Below are positions 44,406 through 52,160 of a DNA stretch of 64,000 nt, piece by piece. Made by a program: the position numbers and the translations under genes. Where the stretch lies: assembly GCA_000497835.1 (NCBI GenBank), contig KI547169.1:230616-294615 (forward strand), read 5' to 3'. The first letter of the stretch is position 1; the number at the start of each line of letters is the position of its first letter. The notes under the pieces were generated by a model. It was not told the origin of the DNA, did not search any database, and worked only from the letters and a program-made list of their open reading frames with translations. The DNA comes from a gamma proteobacterium L18. GTDB taxonomy: Bacteria > Pseudomonadota > Gammaproteobacteria > Pseudomonadales > Pseudomonadaceae.

Positions 44406-44607
44406 GGCCGCATAGTCCGGCGGTCGCGTTTTCAGCGGCCTGGATTTAGCAGTCCGGCTCACTCCCCATGCAGCTCGTCGTTGGACCGAGGCGTTTCGTA
44501 TCGCCCTCAGTTTATGGCTACTGCACATGGGGCATCTTCGGATGCGCCGGGGTGGGAGTAACCCGGTCTGCTAATCCGTGTGCAGTTGCCACCTGATCGT
44601 TTAGCAG
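44406..44607 (+). ncRNA. Multi-branched structured leader with alternative pairing
   Basis: Several helices can be drawn. P0: GGCCGC (44406-44411) with GCGGCC (44435-44440). P1, interrupted: GGAT 44442-44445 with ATCC 44574-44577, TAGCAG 44447-44452 with CTGCTA 44568-44573, CCGG 44454-44457 with CCGG 44563-44566, and ACTCCC 44461-44466 with GGGAGT 44554-44559. Inside P1: GCAG 44470-44473 with CTGC 44521-44524, GAGGCG with CGCCCTC (44488-44508), and a UUCG-capped hairpin GCATC/GATGC (44532-44545). A second TTAGCAG at 44601-44607 could compete for CTGCTAA at 44568-44574. It precedes a small gene whose ATG is at 44647, so a cis-regulatory switch is likely. The stretch 44244-44405 shows nothing else. 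Confidence 0.55.
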
Positions 44608-44646
44608 CGACGCGTGGCCAATCAACTCCTGACAGAAGGCTTAACC

Positions 44647-44922
44647 ATGACCCGTTTCGTACCAATAGCATCCAACTTCACCTCGCACCCCATCCTCCAC
44701 CTCGACGCCCAAGCCCCCATGGCCGACCTGCTGGAGTTCACCGACGTGCGCATGCGCGCCGCCAACAATATGCTCAAGAGCCTGGCATGCCTGAACGCCA
44801 ACGCCACTGAAGACTCGGACCTCAGCCACTTTGCCCTCGCGGCCTATCTGCTGCTGGAGCCGGGCTGCGCGGCGCTGAACATCCTTGACCAGCGCAGCCA
44901 TGCCGGGGAGGCGCTGCGCTAG
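44647..44922 (+). CDS. Small Pseudomonas protein, DUF3077/DUF6124-like
   Basis: The 91-residue protein resembles the small cytoplasmic proteins of Pseudomonas grouped under DUF3077/DUF6124: a short N-terminus, a segment like LDAQAPMADLLEFTDVRMRAANNML, and a C-terminal helix AAYLLLEPGCAALNILDQ. They occur in many copies per genome and have no known function. The ATG at 44647 has AGAAGG upstream; an in-frame start 11 codons earlier would begin inside the structured leader. Its long folded leader suggests regulated expression. Confidence 0.6.
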   Translation: MTRFVPIASNFTSHPILHLDAQAPMADLLEFTDVRMRAANNMLKSLACLNANATEDSDLSHFALAAYLLLEPGCAALNILDQRSHAGEALR

Positions 44923-44954
44923 CGGCGGCACATAGGCGATGCTGCTTCTGACGC

Positions 44955-45013
44955 CATCGCGACTAAAGTCGGCTCCTACGCGGACAGCGTAGGAGCCGAC
45001 TTTAGTCGCGATG
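44955..45013. repeat. REPIN (type C), perfect 27-bp inverted repeat
   Basis: Arms 44955-44981 and 44987-45013 are perfect reverse complements around a five-base loop. The core is GCGACTAAAGTCGGCTCCTA. It lies between two convergent genes and could serve as a bidirectional terminator. A degenerate copy is at 25931-25975. Confidence 0.92.
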
Positions 45014-45045
45014 CAGGCGACGCGGTTCGAGGACAGCACACCCTG

Positions 45046-45555
45046 TCAGCGCGCCACCCACATCCGCCGCAACACCGGCTTGCCCACCACCTGATGCTTC
45101 ACCACCGCCAGCACATGCAGCGCCACCAGCATCCCCAGCAACCCATTGCACCCGGCATGCAGGGTATGGAAACGATGATCCCACACCGGGTCCGTAATCG
45201 GCTGCGGCAGGGTCACCCAGTCGAACACCTGGATGGGCCGGTCCATCATCAGCACGCCCGTCAGCAGCACCAAGGCGGTGACGGCGTAGATGACGTTGTG
45301 GATAACCCCGGCCAGCCGCTCACCCGGCCGATGGCCGTGGTCGCGCAAGTGGCGCAGGCGCAGCCAGGTGCGCACGGCGAACACGGGGATGAACAGAATC
45401 GACAGGGATACGTTGAGGCCGGCGATGGTGGCCTTGAAGGTGGGGGTAACGTCGAGCAGCATCACCGAGAAACCCATCACCAATGCCCAGATGATGAAGG
45501 CTGCGGACAGCCAATGCAGGATTAGCTGGGCGGGGGTGTAGTGGGCTGGTTTCAT
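45046..45555 (-). CDS. Cytochrome b561 family protein (downstream of T2SS)
   Basis: The 169-residue protein is a four-helix di-heme cytochrome b561 of the inner membrane that carries electrons between quinol and acceptors. Candidate heme ligands are His14 (LILHWLS), the His in VIHNVIYAVTALVLLTG, and the two His in FHTLHAGCNGLLGMLVALHVLAVV. The C-terminus ends VLRRMW. It is a clear paralogue of the b561 at 54465-54974: same length, the same YTPxQ-x2-LHWLSAA start, and shared MMDR-QI-x-FD and PVLRRMW segments. It follows gspM by 87 bases of AT-rich sequence that may hold its own promoter. Confidence 0.9.
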   Translation of the reverse strand: MKPAHYTPAQLILHWLSAAFIIWALVMGFSVMLLDVTPTFKATIAGLNVSLSILFIPVFAVRTWLRLRHLRDHGHRPGERLAGVIHNVIYAVTALVLLTGVLMMDRPIQVFDWVTLPQPITDPVWDHRFHTLHAGCNGLLGMLVALHVLAVVKHQVVGKPVLRRMWVAR

Positions 45556-45642
45556 GGCGGCTGGCTGGCAATCAGAATGATAGCGAAACAATATTATCGC
45601 ACGAAATGGAATGGTAACTCTTTGCATTTCAAAATCAACGGG

Positions 45643-46062
45643 TCACCCGTCGGCCATGCGCAGGCGCACCACCAACTCGTCCTCCTGGCGCAGTATTTCC
45701 AGGCTTTGCCAACGGTTACCCATGTGTTCCAGGGTTGCCAGCCAACGCAGCAGTGCCAATGCCTCGCCGCTTGCCAACAGGCGCAAGCGGCCGCTCTCGA
45801 CGGTCAGCTCTCGCAGGGTCACGTTGCCCCGCTCGGCGCTCTCGCGCAGCCGGTCGGCCAGCGGCATTCCCCCTGGATGATCGATAGCGGCCAGGGCATG
45901 CTGCAAATGCAGCTGTTGCTGGTGCTCGATGCGCACCTGGGCCAGGTATTCGCGCGCGGGTAACCAGGCGCCGACATAGCCGATGACCACAGCGAGGAAT
46001 ATTCCCAGGCCCTGCAACCCTCGTCGCTCGCGAACGGAGCGCTGCTGCCAGTAGCCTCTCAT
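45643..46062 (-). CDS. gspM: Type II secretion inner-membrane protein GspM
   Basis: GspM is a bitopic inner-membrane protein that stabilises GspL and the assembly platform. The 139-residue product has one N-terminal helix at about 18-37 (LQGLGIFLAVVIGYVGAWLP), followed by a periplasmic ferredoxin-like domain (LADRLRESAERGNVTLRELTVESGRLRL). The ATG at 46062 overlaps the gspL stop by four bases. It is the last gene of the gsp run. The assignment rests on position and topology because GspM sequences are poorly conserved. Confidence 0.82.
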   Translation of the reverse strand: MRGYWQQRSVRERRGLQGLGIFLAVVIGYVGAWLPAREYLAQVRIEHQQQLHLQHALAAIDHPGGMPLADRLRESAERGNVTLRELTVESGRLRLLASGEALALLRWLATLEHMGNRWQSLEILRQEDELVVRLRMADG

Positions 46063-47096
46063 GGCGGGTCTCCGGCCCACACCACGGTAGCGATGCTTCG
46101 TCCGTCGGCCGATGTACCGGGCTGTACCTGGAGTGGCGGTTGCAGCAATGCCAGGGCCTGCGGGTGCACCGTGCTGACGTCGACCGCCCAGCCTTCGGGA
46201 GGGCGCCAGGCAATGCGCTCTACCTCCAGGTGCGGGCTGGCCGCGATCATTGTCACCAGCTGTGCCAGGCGATCCATTTCTGTGTTTTGCGGGGATTGGC
46301 GCGGACGTTGGGCGAGGCGTAGCCGAGTCGCCACGTCCACCACATGCCGTTGTTGCGGGAAAAGGTGCTCGAAACGCGAGGTGTTGGCCTGCGACAGTGC
46401 CTGGGCTTGCTGATCAATATGCTGGGCACGGGCCAGGGTGAACACGCTTGCCAGCAAGCCCATCGCCATGGCACTGGCCGCCACGCTGCGCCAGGGCAAC
46501 CGCCAGGCCCGCGATCCGCCGGCCAGCAGGTCCAGGCCCGGGCGGGTCGGCTGCCAGCCGGCCTCTTCCCCGAGCCATTGCATATCGTCCGGCAGGCGTT
46601 CTTTCAGCAGCGCCAAGCCCTCCGTTGAAAGTGCCAGCCGCGCAGGCAAGGTACCGCCCAGCAACCAGCGGCCACCCCACCAGAGCCCACAGGGAAGCTG
46701 GCTCGGCAGCAGGTCGGCATCAATGTGCACAGCCAGCAGCTTTATCCGTTGCAGCAAGCCCATCACCGAGGCGAAGCGCTCGCGCTCGGTGAACCACAGG
46801 CAGTAGCGCCGGGAACGGTCGGCGCCGGTCACGAACAGCTGTAAAGCCTCAAGGTCGCCGGCCATCTGCTCCTCCAGCGCGTAGGCAATCGCCAGAGTTG
46901 AAGGACGACGCCCAGGCCACGGCTCGGTGCGCAGCCAGCCGAACAGTTCCATGGGCAGCACCACGCGCACAGGCTCGACGCCCACCGCATCCAGCGCCAT
47001 GGCACGCGCCGGCTCACCTGGCCGGTACAACAGGCAAGGCCACTGCGCACCGGGCTTATCGAGGCCCTCGGGCAACAAGTACAACCAGGCAGTCAT
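46059..47096 (-). CDS. gspL: Type II secretion platform protein GspL
   Basis: GspL links the cytoplasmic ATPase GspE to the inner-membrane platform. The 345-residue protein has a cytoplasmic actin-like N-terminal domain (about 1-195), one membrane helix near 205-222 (SVAASAMAMGLLASVFTLA) and a periplasmic C-terminal domain with the segment MDRLAQLVTMIAASPHLEVERIAW. The start ATG overlaps the gspK stop by two bases. It is somewhat shorter than GspL of the Xcp system but has the full domain order. Confidence 0.87.
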   Translation of the reverse strand: MTAWLYLLPEGLDKPGAQWPCLLYRPGEPARAMALDAVGVEPVRVVLPMELFGWLRTEPWPGRRPSTLAIAYALEEQMAGDLEALQLFVTGADRSRRYCLWFTERERFASVMGLLQRIKLLAVHIDADLLPSQLPCGLWWGGRWLLGGTLPARLALSTEGLALLKERLPDDMQWLGEEAGWQPTRPGLDLLAGGSRAWRLPWRSVAASAMAMGLLASVFTLARAQHIDQQAQALSQANTSRFEHLFPQQRHVVDVATRLRLAQRPRQSPQNTEMDRLAQLVTMIAASPHLEVERIAWRPPEGWAVDVSTVHPQALALLQPPLQVQPGTSADGRSIATVVWAGDPP

Positions 47097-47782
47097 GGCC
47101 AGTGTTCTCCCGTTTCGCTGAACGGCAACAAGCGCCGCTGCCGCAGCGCTGGGCGACGGCTGTTGCGCTCAAGTTCAAAGTCGCTGATCAACTGCACACC
47201 ACGTCCGCCAAGAGAGGCACGCGCCCGCACCTGAAACCAGCGGCTGGACACGCTAAGCACCGGGGTTGCCGGTGCCTGTCCGCCCAAGGCGGCGGTGAGG
47301 CTGCCGTATCCCTGGGCGGGGCGATTGGCGATGATCTGCCGGGCAAGCTCCGGCGCCAGCCCAGCGGTCTGCATGGCGGCCAGCCCTGCGGTGTTGATGT
47401 TCAATCCGGCATGAGCTGGCAAGTGGGCCACAGCGGTTGAGGCCTCACTCGTCAGGCCCGGGTGGCCTGGAGCAGGTTGATTGGCACGCCCCGCCAGATC
47501 CTCGATCACGACCTCCAATTGGCCACCTGCCGGTATCCAGGGCGCCTGCACCTGTGCCCAGGGCTGATCGAGCGTCACCGGCCCAGCCTGGCGCGGCAAC
47601 TGGCCCTGTGCCCATTGTTCGGCGCTCAGCACCCACTGGCGCAACTGCAGTGCCTGTAGTTGCCAGGCGCTGCTGCGCACCAGCAAACGGTGCTCGCGTA
47701 CCATACCGGCCGTGATCAACAGTGCCAGGGTCATGACCAGCAGCACGCTGATCAGCGCGATCCCCCTTTGATGATGCGGCAT
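47093..47782 (-). CDS. gspK: Type II secretion minor pseudopilin GspK, short form
   Basis: GspK caps the pseudopilus. The 229-residue protein has a prepilin-type start: a basic leader MPHHQRG followed by IALISVLLVMTLALLITAG, with cleavage expected after Gly7. As in other GspK proteins, Glu5 of the mature chain is absent. The helix-hairpin-like segment LNINTAGLAAMQTAGLAPELARQIIANRP is the GspK/ComEA-like signature. It is about 100 residues shorter than typical GspK (around 330), so the inserted alpha-domain appears reduced. The ATG at 47782 overlaps the gspJ stop by one base. Confidence 0.85.
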   Translation of the reverse strand: MPHHQRGIALISVLLVMTLALLITAGMVREHRLLVRSSAWQLQALQLRQWVLSAEQWAQGQLPRQAGPVTLDQPWAQVQAPWIPAGGQLEVVIEDLAGRANQPAPGHPGLTSEASTAVAHLPAHAGLNINTAGLAAMQTAGLAPELARQIIANRPAQGYGSLTAALGGQAPATPVLSVSSRWFQVRARASLGGRGVQLISDFELERNSRRPALRQRRLLPFSETGEHWP

Positions 47783-48303
47783 CAGCGGCCGTCCGACAGT
47801 AGCCATACACGGCGCACATGCGGGTAACGCGCCGTGGACAGGCTCAGCTCAAGGGCCACCGCGCGACGCGTACCATTGGGCCAACGCAGGTGCCAGTCAC
47901 CTTCCTGGTCGCGCACGCGCCATTGCAGTTGCTGCACCCCGTCCAGCAAACGCTGATGGTGTGCCGCCCCCTGCCCTTCACGGCGCCAGACCGACGACAC
48001 CAGATCATGCCTGACCTGCTGATACTCGCTGCGCGGCTGCCCCGGCGGGTTGCGCCAGTTGCCGCGCAGCAATTGCAAACCACCAGGGGTCAGGCGTAAT
48101 GAGCGCGGCAGAAGGTGCAGAACGTCACGTTCCACGACTGCCAGCGACCGTTGCAGGCTGCGCAAGCCCTGCGCCTGTTCGGCCGCGATGCGCTGGGCCC
48201 GGACCACGGTGTCGAACAACTGCCAGCAGCCCAGGCCCAGCAAGGCGAACAGCGCCAGGGCAATCAGCAGTTCCAGCAAGGTGAAACCGTGCTGCCTATC
48301 CAC
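47782..48303 (-). CDS. gspJ: Type II secretion minor pseudopilin GspJ
   Basis: GspJ is a pseudopilus-tip subunit. The 173-residue protein starts at GTG 48303 with the short leader VDRQHG and the prepilin motif G-FTLLELLIALALFALLG, with Glu5 present. It contains VERDVLHLLPR and a C-terminal WLLSDG typical of GspJ. The start overlaps gspI by eight bases. A much longer upstream reading exists in the same frame but runs antiparallel to no family sequence and only overlaps gspI. Confidence 0.88.
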   Translation of the reverse strand: MDRQHGFTLLELLIALALFALLGLGCWQLFDTVVRAQRIAAEQAQGLRSLQRSLAVVERDVLHLLPRSLRLTPGGLQLLRGNWRNPPGQPRSEYQQVRHDLVSSVWRREGQGAAHHQRLLDGVQQLQWRVRDQEGDWHLRWPNGTRRAVALELSLSTARYPHVRRVWLLSDGR

Positions 48304-48640
48304 CCCAAGTCCTCCAGGCATCAAGGGTGTGCACGCGACTACCGGCGGCCTCCAACCGCAGTTGCATCCGAACCGTGTCGCCCTGCCGGGCTTGCTGCAA
48401 TAGCCAGCGACGGCCGCCAAAATCGATGGTTTGAGACTCGCGACTGCGAAAGCGATCAGGTTCGAACTGCAGGTGGGCAAGATGATTGTCCAGGATCCAT
48501 AGTGCGAACTGCCGCTCTTGCAACTGCTCGGCCTGGCGCAGCACGAACTGGCTGGCGCCCAGCACCGCAGCCGCCATGACCGCGAACACCGCCAGCGCCA
48601 CCATCATTTCCAGCAGGGTGAAGCCACGCTCACGCTTCAT
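48296..48640 (-). CDS. gspI: Type II secretion minor pseudopilin GspI
   Basis: GspI initiates the pseudopilus tip complex with GspJ and GspK. The 114-residue protein has the leader MKRERG followed by FTLLEMMVALAVFAVMAAAVLG, including Glu5, and the family segment ERQFALWILDNHLAHLQF. The length matches GspI proteins. It overlaps gspH by 11 bases and gspJ by eight. Confidence 0.9.
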   Translation of the reverse strand: MKRERGFTLLEMMVALAVFAVMAAAVLGASQFVLRQAEQLQERQFALWILDNHLAHLQFEPDRFRSRESQTIDFGGRRWLLQQARQGDTVRMQLRLEAAGSRVHTLDAWRTWGG

Positions 48641-49088
48641 GCCAGACCGGCTCGTTCAAACCATCACCTTCAACGATCAGCAGCGCCTTGCCCTGCGCCT
48701 GCAGATGCAGTTCAAACGGGCTGTATTCATCGCTGCTCCACACGGTTATCTGCGGCACCGTGGCATCGGCACCAAGGGCGCCCTGCCGCCACCACCAGGC
48801 CAGGCCGCCGCTGCGTTGAAACGCGCCCACAGGCTGCCAGCCACCTGCCTCAAGCCGCAGCAGGCGATAACCCTCAACGTTGAACAGCAATCCGTATTCA
48901 CGCCCCTCCAGCACGGCGCTTTCCCTGACGGCCTGGATCAGACGGACGACGCCATCTGCCTGCTCGCGTGCTTCACGCCCAGGCGTTGGACCGGCGACCA
49001 GGCTGACCATGCCCACCAGCACACCGATCAGCACCATCACCAGCAGTGTCTCCAGCAACGTAAAGCCGTGCATGCCTGGCGCGTTCAT
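48630..49088 (-). CDS. gspH: Type II secretion minor pseudopilin GspH
   Basis: GspH bridges the pseudopilus tip and the major pseudopilin. The 152-residue protein has the prepilin motif MHG-FTLLETLLVMVLIGVLVGMVSL with Glu5, followed by VRLIQAVRESAVLEGREYGLLF, typical of GspH. I place the start at the ATG at 49088, which overlaps the gspG stop (ATGA); an inner ATG five codons later would give a shorter leader. An open frame continues upstream over gspG but is not credible. Confidence 0.88.
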   Translation of the reverse strand: MNAPGMHGFTLLETLLVMVLIGVLVGMVSLVAGPTPGREAREQADGVVRLIQAVRESAVLEGREYGLLFNVEGYRLLRLEAGGWQPVGAFQRSGGLAWWWRQGALGADATVPQITVWSSDEYSPFELHLQAQGKALLIVEGDGLNEPVWHEA

Positions 49089-49519
49089 GGTTGCTGCCAG
49101 TTGCCGATATCCGCGGCAACCCCCTCCCCATCGGGCAAGCCGTCGGCCCCCAGGGAGTACAGATCGTAATGGCCAGGAGAGCGCTCGCCGGGGTTGACGT
49201 ACTGGTAGGCCGTGCCCCACGGATCCACGGGCACACGGCGCAAATAACCCTGAGGGTTCCAGGCCCGCGCCTCGGGCAACCCCACGGGCCGCTGCACCAG
49301 GGCTTGCAGCCCTTGCTGGCTGGAGGGATAGGCATGGTTGTCGAGCCGGTACATCTCCAGCGCGGTGGCGATGGCTTGCAGGTCGCTGCGCGCGGCGGTG
49401 ACCTTGGCCTGGTCGGGCCGGCTCATGAATTGCGGCACCACCAGCGCGCCCAGCACGCCGATGATCACCACCACGATCATGATCTCGATCAGGGTAAAAC
49501 CACGTTGCGGCATGTCCAT
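49085..49519 (-). CDS. gspG: Type II secretion major pseudopilin GspG
   Basis: GspG polymerises into the pseudopilus that pushes substrates through the secretin. The 144-residue protein has a short leader MDMPQRG and FTLIEIMIVVVIIGVLGALVVP with Glu5. It also has the strongly conserved GspG regions MYRLDNHAYPSSQQGLQALV, PVDPWGTAYQY and the calcium-loop end YDLYSLGADGLPDGEG. The ATG at 49519 overlaps the gspF TGA by one base. It needs cleavage by a prepilin peptidase; none is encoded here, so PilD/XcpA from elsewhere must serve. Confidence 0.95.
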   Translation of the reverse strand: MDMPQRGFTLIEIMIVVVIIGVLGALVVPQFMSRPDQAKVTAARSDLQAIATALEMYRLDNHAYPSSQQGLQALVQRPVGLPEARAWNPQGYLRRVPVDPWGTAYQYVNPGERSPGHYDLYSLGADGLPDGEGVAADIGNWQQP

Positions 49520-50709
49520 CAAGTCACCAATTGGTTGAGGCTGAGAATGGGCAGCAGGATGGCCAGGACGATCAGCAACACCACGCCCCCCATCACCACC
49601 AGCATCAAGGGTTCGAACAGGCTGACCAGCAGCGCGACCTGGGCAGCGAGGGTCTTTTCCTGCTGCTGGGCGGCGCGCTCAAGCATCGGGTTGAGTTCGC
49701 CTACCCGTTCGCCGCAGGCGATCAGGTGCAACATCATCGGCGGCATATCACCGGCCTGGGTCAGCGCGTGGGTGAGGCTGCTGCCCTGGCGCACCGCCTC
49801 GGCCGCCTGCAGCAGGCGGGTGCGGATGCCGAGGTTGCCCACCACGCTGGCGGCAATGTGCAAGGCGTCCAGCAGCGGCACCGCGCTGTGCCCCAGGATG
49901 GCCAAGGTGCTGGCAAAACGCGCCGCGTCCATGGCCCGAACGGTTCGCCCCAGCAGCGGCAGACGCAGCAGCGTGCCATGCCAGCGCAGGCGCAGGGCCG
50001 GTCGGCGCAAGGCGGCGCGCGCGGCTATGCCAGCCAGCGCAAACATCCCCAGCCCCCACAGGCCATGGCCGCTGACCCCGTCGCTGAGCACGATCAACGC
50101 CTGGGTCAGCCACGGCAGGGCCTGCCCGCTGTCGGCGAACATCCCCACCACATCGGGCACCACGAAGCCCAGCAGGAACCCGACGATCCCCGTGCACGCC
50201 ACAAACAGTATCAGGGGGTACACCAATGCCATCTGAATGCGCTGACGCGCCTGCTGGCGAGCCTGGGTGTAATCGGCCAATTGCTCCAGGACCAGGCCAA
50301 GATGGCCACTGCTTTCACCGGCAGCCACGGTGGCGCGATACAACTCAGGGAAGCTGTTGGGGTGCTCCCCAAGGGCATCGGCCAACCGATGGCCTTCGAC
50401 CACCCGCAGGCGCAGCGCCTGGATCAACGCGGCCACGGCTGGCCGGGCGGTTTGGCCGGCAACCGCGCCCAAGGCCTCCTCCAGCGGCAGGGCAGCCTGC
50501 ACCAACGTGGCCAATTGGCAGGTAAACAATGCCAGCTGCGCACTGCCCAGCCTGACGCCGCCAGGGCCTTGATGGCTGGCCACCATCGACTCCACGACCA
50601 GCCCGCGGTCACGCAATGCCTGCCGGGCAACACGGGCACTGTCCGCCGTTTGCACACCTCGCAGCATGCGACCCTCGGCGTTGCGGGCGCGATAGCGAAA
50701 ATGCGCCAT
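49519..50709 (-). CDS. gspF: Type II secretion inner-membrane platform protein GspF
   Basis: GspF is the polytopic platform protein thought to couple GspE motion to pseudopilus assembly. The 396-residue protein starts MAHFRYRARNAEGRMLRGV, has two repeated cytoplasmic T2SSF domains (about 65-190 and 265-390) and three membrane helices (about 165-190, 215-235 and 370-392). The length and N-terminus match the family. It is separated from gspE by two bases. Confidence 0.94.
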   Translation of the reverse strand: MAHFRYRARNAEGRMLRGVQTADSARVARQALRDRGLVVESMVASHQGPGGVRLGSAQLALFTCQLATLVQAALPLEEALGAVAGQTARPAVAALIQALRLRVVEGHRLADALGEHPNSFPELYRATVAAGESSGHLGLVLEQLADYTQARQQARQRIQMALVYPLILFVACTGIVGFLLGFVVPDVVGMFADSGQALPWLTQALIVLSDGVSGHGLWGLGMFALAGIAARAALRRPALRLRWHGTLLRLPLLGRTVRAMDAARFASTLAILGHSAVPLLDALHIAASVVGNLGIRTRLLQAAEAVRQGSSLTHALTQAGDMPPMMLHLIACGERVGELNPMLERAAQQQEKTLAAQVALLVSLFEPLMLVVMGGVVLLIVLAILLPILSLNQLVT

Positions 50710-50711
50710 GC

Positions 50712-52160
50712 CTAGGTCGCCCCAGTGACGCGCAACAGCTCGTCGATGCTGGTCTGCCCAGCCAGCACCAGCCGCAGGCCATCTTCGAACAGGCCGGTGC
50801 CGGCCTGGCGGGCAACCTTCAGCAAGTCACCCTCTGCGGCGCCGGCATGCACCATCGCGGCGAGCGCGGGGTCCATGACTACCAGCTCGTAAATGCCCTG
50901 GCGTCCGCGATAGCCCTGCAGGCAGTGCTCGCAACCTGCCGCGCGGTACAGCGGCGTGGGGGGCGCAACGGCCAGACCCAGGCGCCGCAGGTCCTGCGCA
51001 CCCACGTCATGGGCCACCTTGCAGACGCTGCACAGCGTGCGCACCAGCCGTTGCGCCAGCACGGCCGTCAACGAAGAGGCCAGCAGGTACGCATCCACCC
51101 CCATGTCCAACAGACGGGTGATGGCGCTGACCGCGCTGTTGGTGTGCAGCGTGGACAGCACCAGATGCCCCGTCAGCGATGCCTGGACCGCCACCTGCGC
51201 GGTTTCGCCATCGCGGATTTCACCGACCATGACCACGTCCGGGTCCTGGCGAAGTATCGCCCGCAGGCCACGGGCAAAGGTCATGTCCACCCGTGGATTG
51301 ACCGGAATCTGGCCAATCCCGGGCAGGTGGTATTCCACGGGGTCCTCGACGGTGAGGATATTGCGCGAACTGTCGTTGAGCCGCTCCAGCGCCGCATACA
51401 GGCTGGTGGTCTTGCCTGAACCCGTGGGGCCGGTCACCAGCACGATGCCATGGGGCCGGGCCAGCACGTCGCGCCAGCGGCTCAGTGTGTCGCTGGCCAT
51501 GCCCAGCGCCGCCAGATCGAAACGGCCGGCCTGCTTGTCCAACAGCCTCAGCACCACCCGTTCGCCGTGGGCAGAGGGCAAGGTCGAGACGCGCACGTCC
51601 ACCTCATGCCCTGCCAGGCGCAGGGCCATGCGGCCATCCTGCGGCAGGCGCCGTTCGGCGATGTCCAGGCGTGCCATGACCTTGATCCGCGACACCAGCA
51701 GCCCCGCCAGTTCGCGGCGTGGCCGCAGCACCTCGCGCAATTGGCCATCAATGCGCAGGCGCACCACCATGCTGTGCTCGAACGTCTCCAGGTGTACGTC
51801 CGAGGCTTTTTCGCGCACGGCCTGGCCAAGCAAGGCATTGATCAGACGAATGATCGGCGCATCACCCTCCTGCTCCAGCAAATCAGCGGTACGCGGCAAC
51901 TGCTCGGCCACTTGCAACAAGTCCAGGTCGCCATCCAGCCCCTGGGCCATCTGCTCGGCCGCGCTGTGACCCTCCTGATAACAGCGAGCCAGCTGGCTGG
52001 CAAATTCCGCCGCGCCGAGCACCTGCAGTGACGCCTGCGGCGGCATCAGGCGCAGCCCCTCGGTCACGGCTGTCAGGGGTGCATCCTCGCGCACCCATAG
52101 GCAACCCTGATCCAACAGCACACCGAAGCGCTGGGCGAATGCGAACGGCAAGGCGCTCAT
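50712..52160 (-). CDS. gspE: Type II secretion ATPase GspE
   Basis: GspE is the cytoplasmic hexameric ATPase that powers pseudopilus extension. The 482-residue protein has the Walker A GPTGSGKTTSLYAAL (about 243-257), the Asp box ILTVEDPVEYHLPGI, Walker B VVMVGEIRDGETAQ, the His box TGHLVLSTLHTN, and the tetracysteine zinc motif (CSVC and CEHCLQGY). It starts four bases inside the end of gspD. The N1E-type N-terminal domain appears short, in keeping with a length slightly below the usual ~500. Confidence 0.95.
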   Translation of the reverse strand: MSALPFAFAQRFGVLLDQGCLWVREDAPLTAVTEGLRLMPPQASLQVLGAAEFASQLARCYQEGHSAAEQMAQGLDGDLDLLQVAEQLPRTADLLEQEGDAPIIRLINALLGQAVREKASDVHLETFEHSMVVRLRIDGQLREVLRPRRELAGLLVSRIKVMARLDIAERRLPQDGRMALRLAGHEVDVRVSTLPSAHGERVVLRLLDKQAGRFDLAALGMASDTLSRWRDVLARPHGIVLVTGPTGSGKTTSLYAALERLNDSSRNILTVEDPVEYHLPGIGQIPVNPRVDMTFARGLRAILRQDPDVVMVGEIRDGETAQVAVQASLTGHLVLSTLHTNSAVSAITRLLDMGVDAYLLASSLTAVLAQRLVRTLCSVCKVAHDVGAQDLRRLGLAVAPPTPLYRAAGCEHCLQGYRGRQGIYELVVMDPALAAMVHAGAAEGDLLKVARQAGTGLFEDGLRLVLAGQTSIDELLRVTGAT

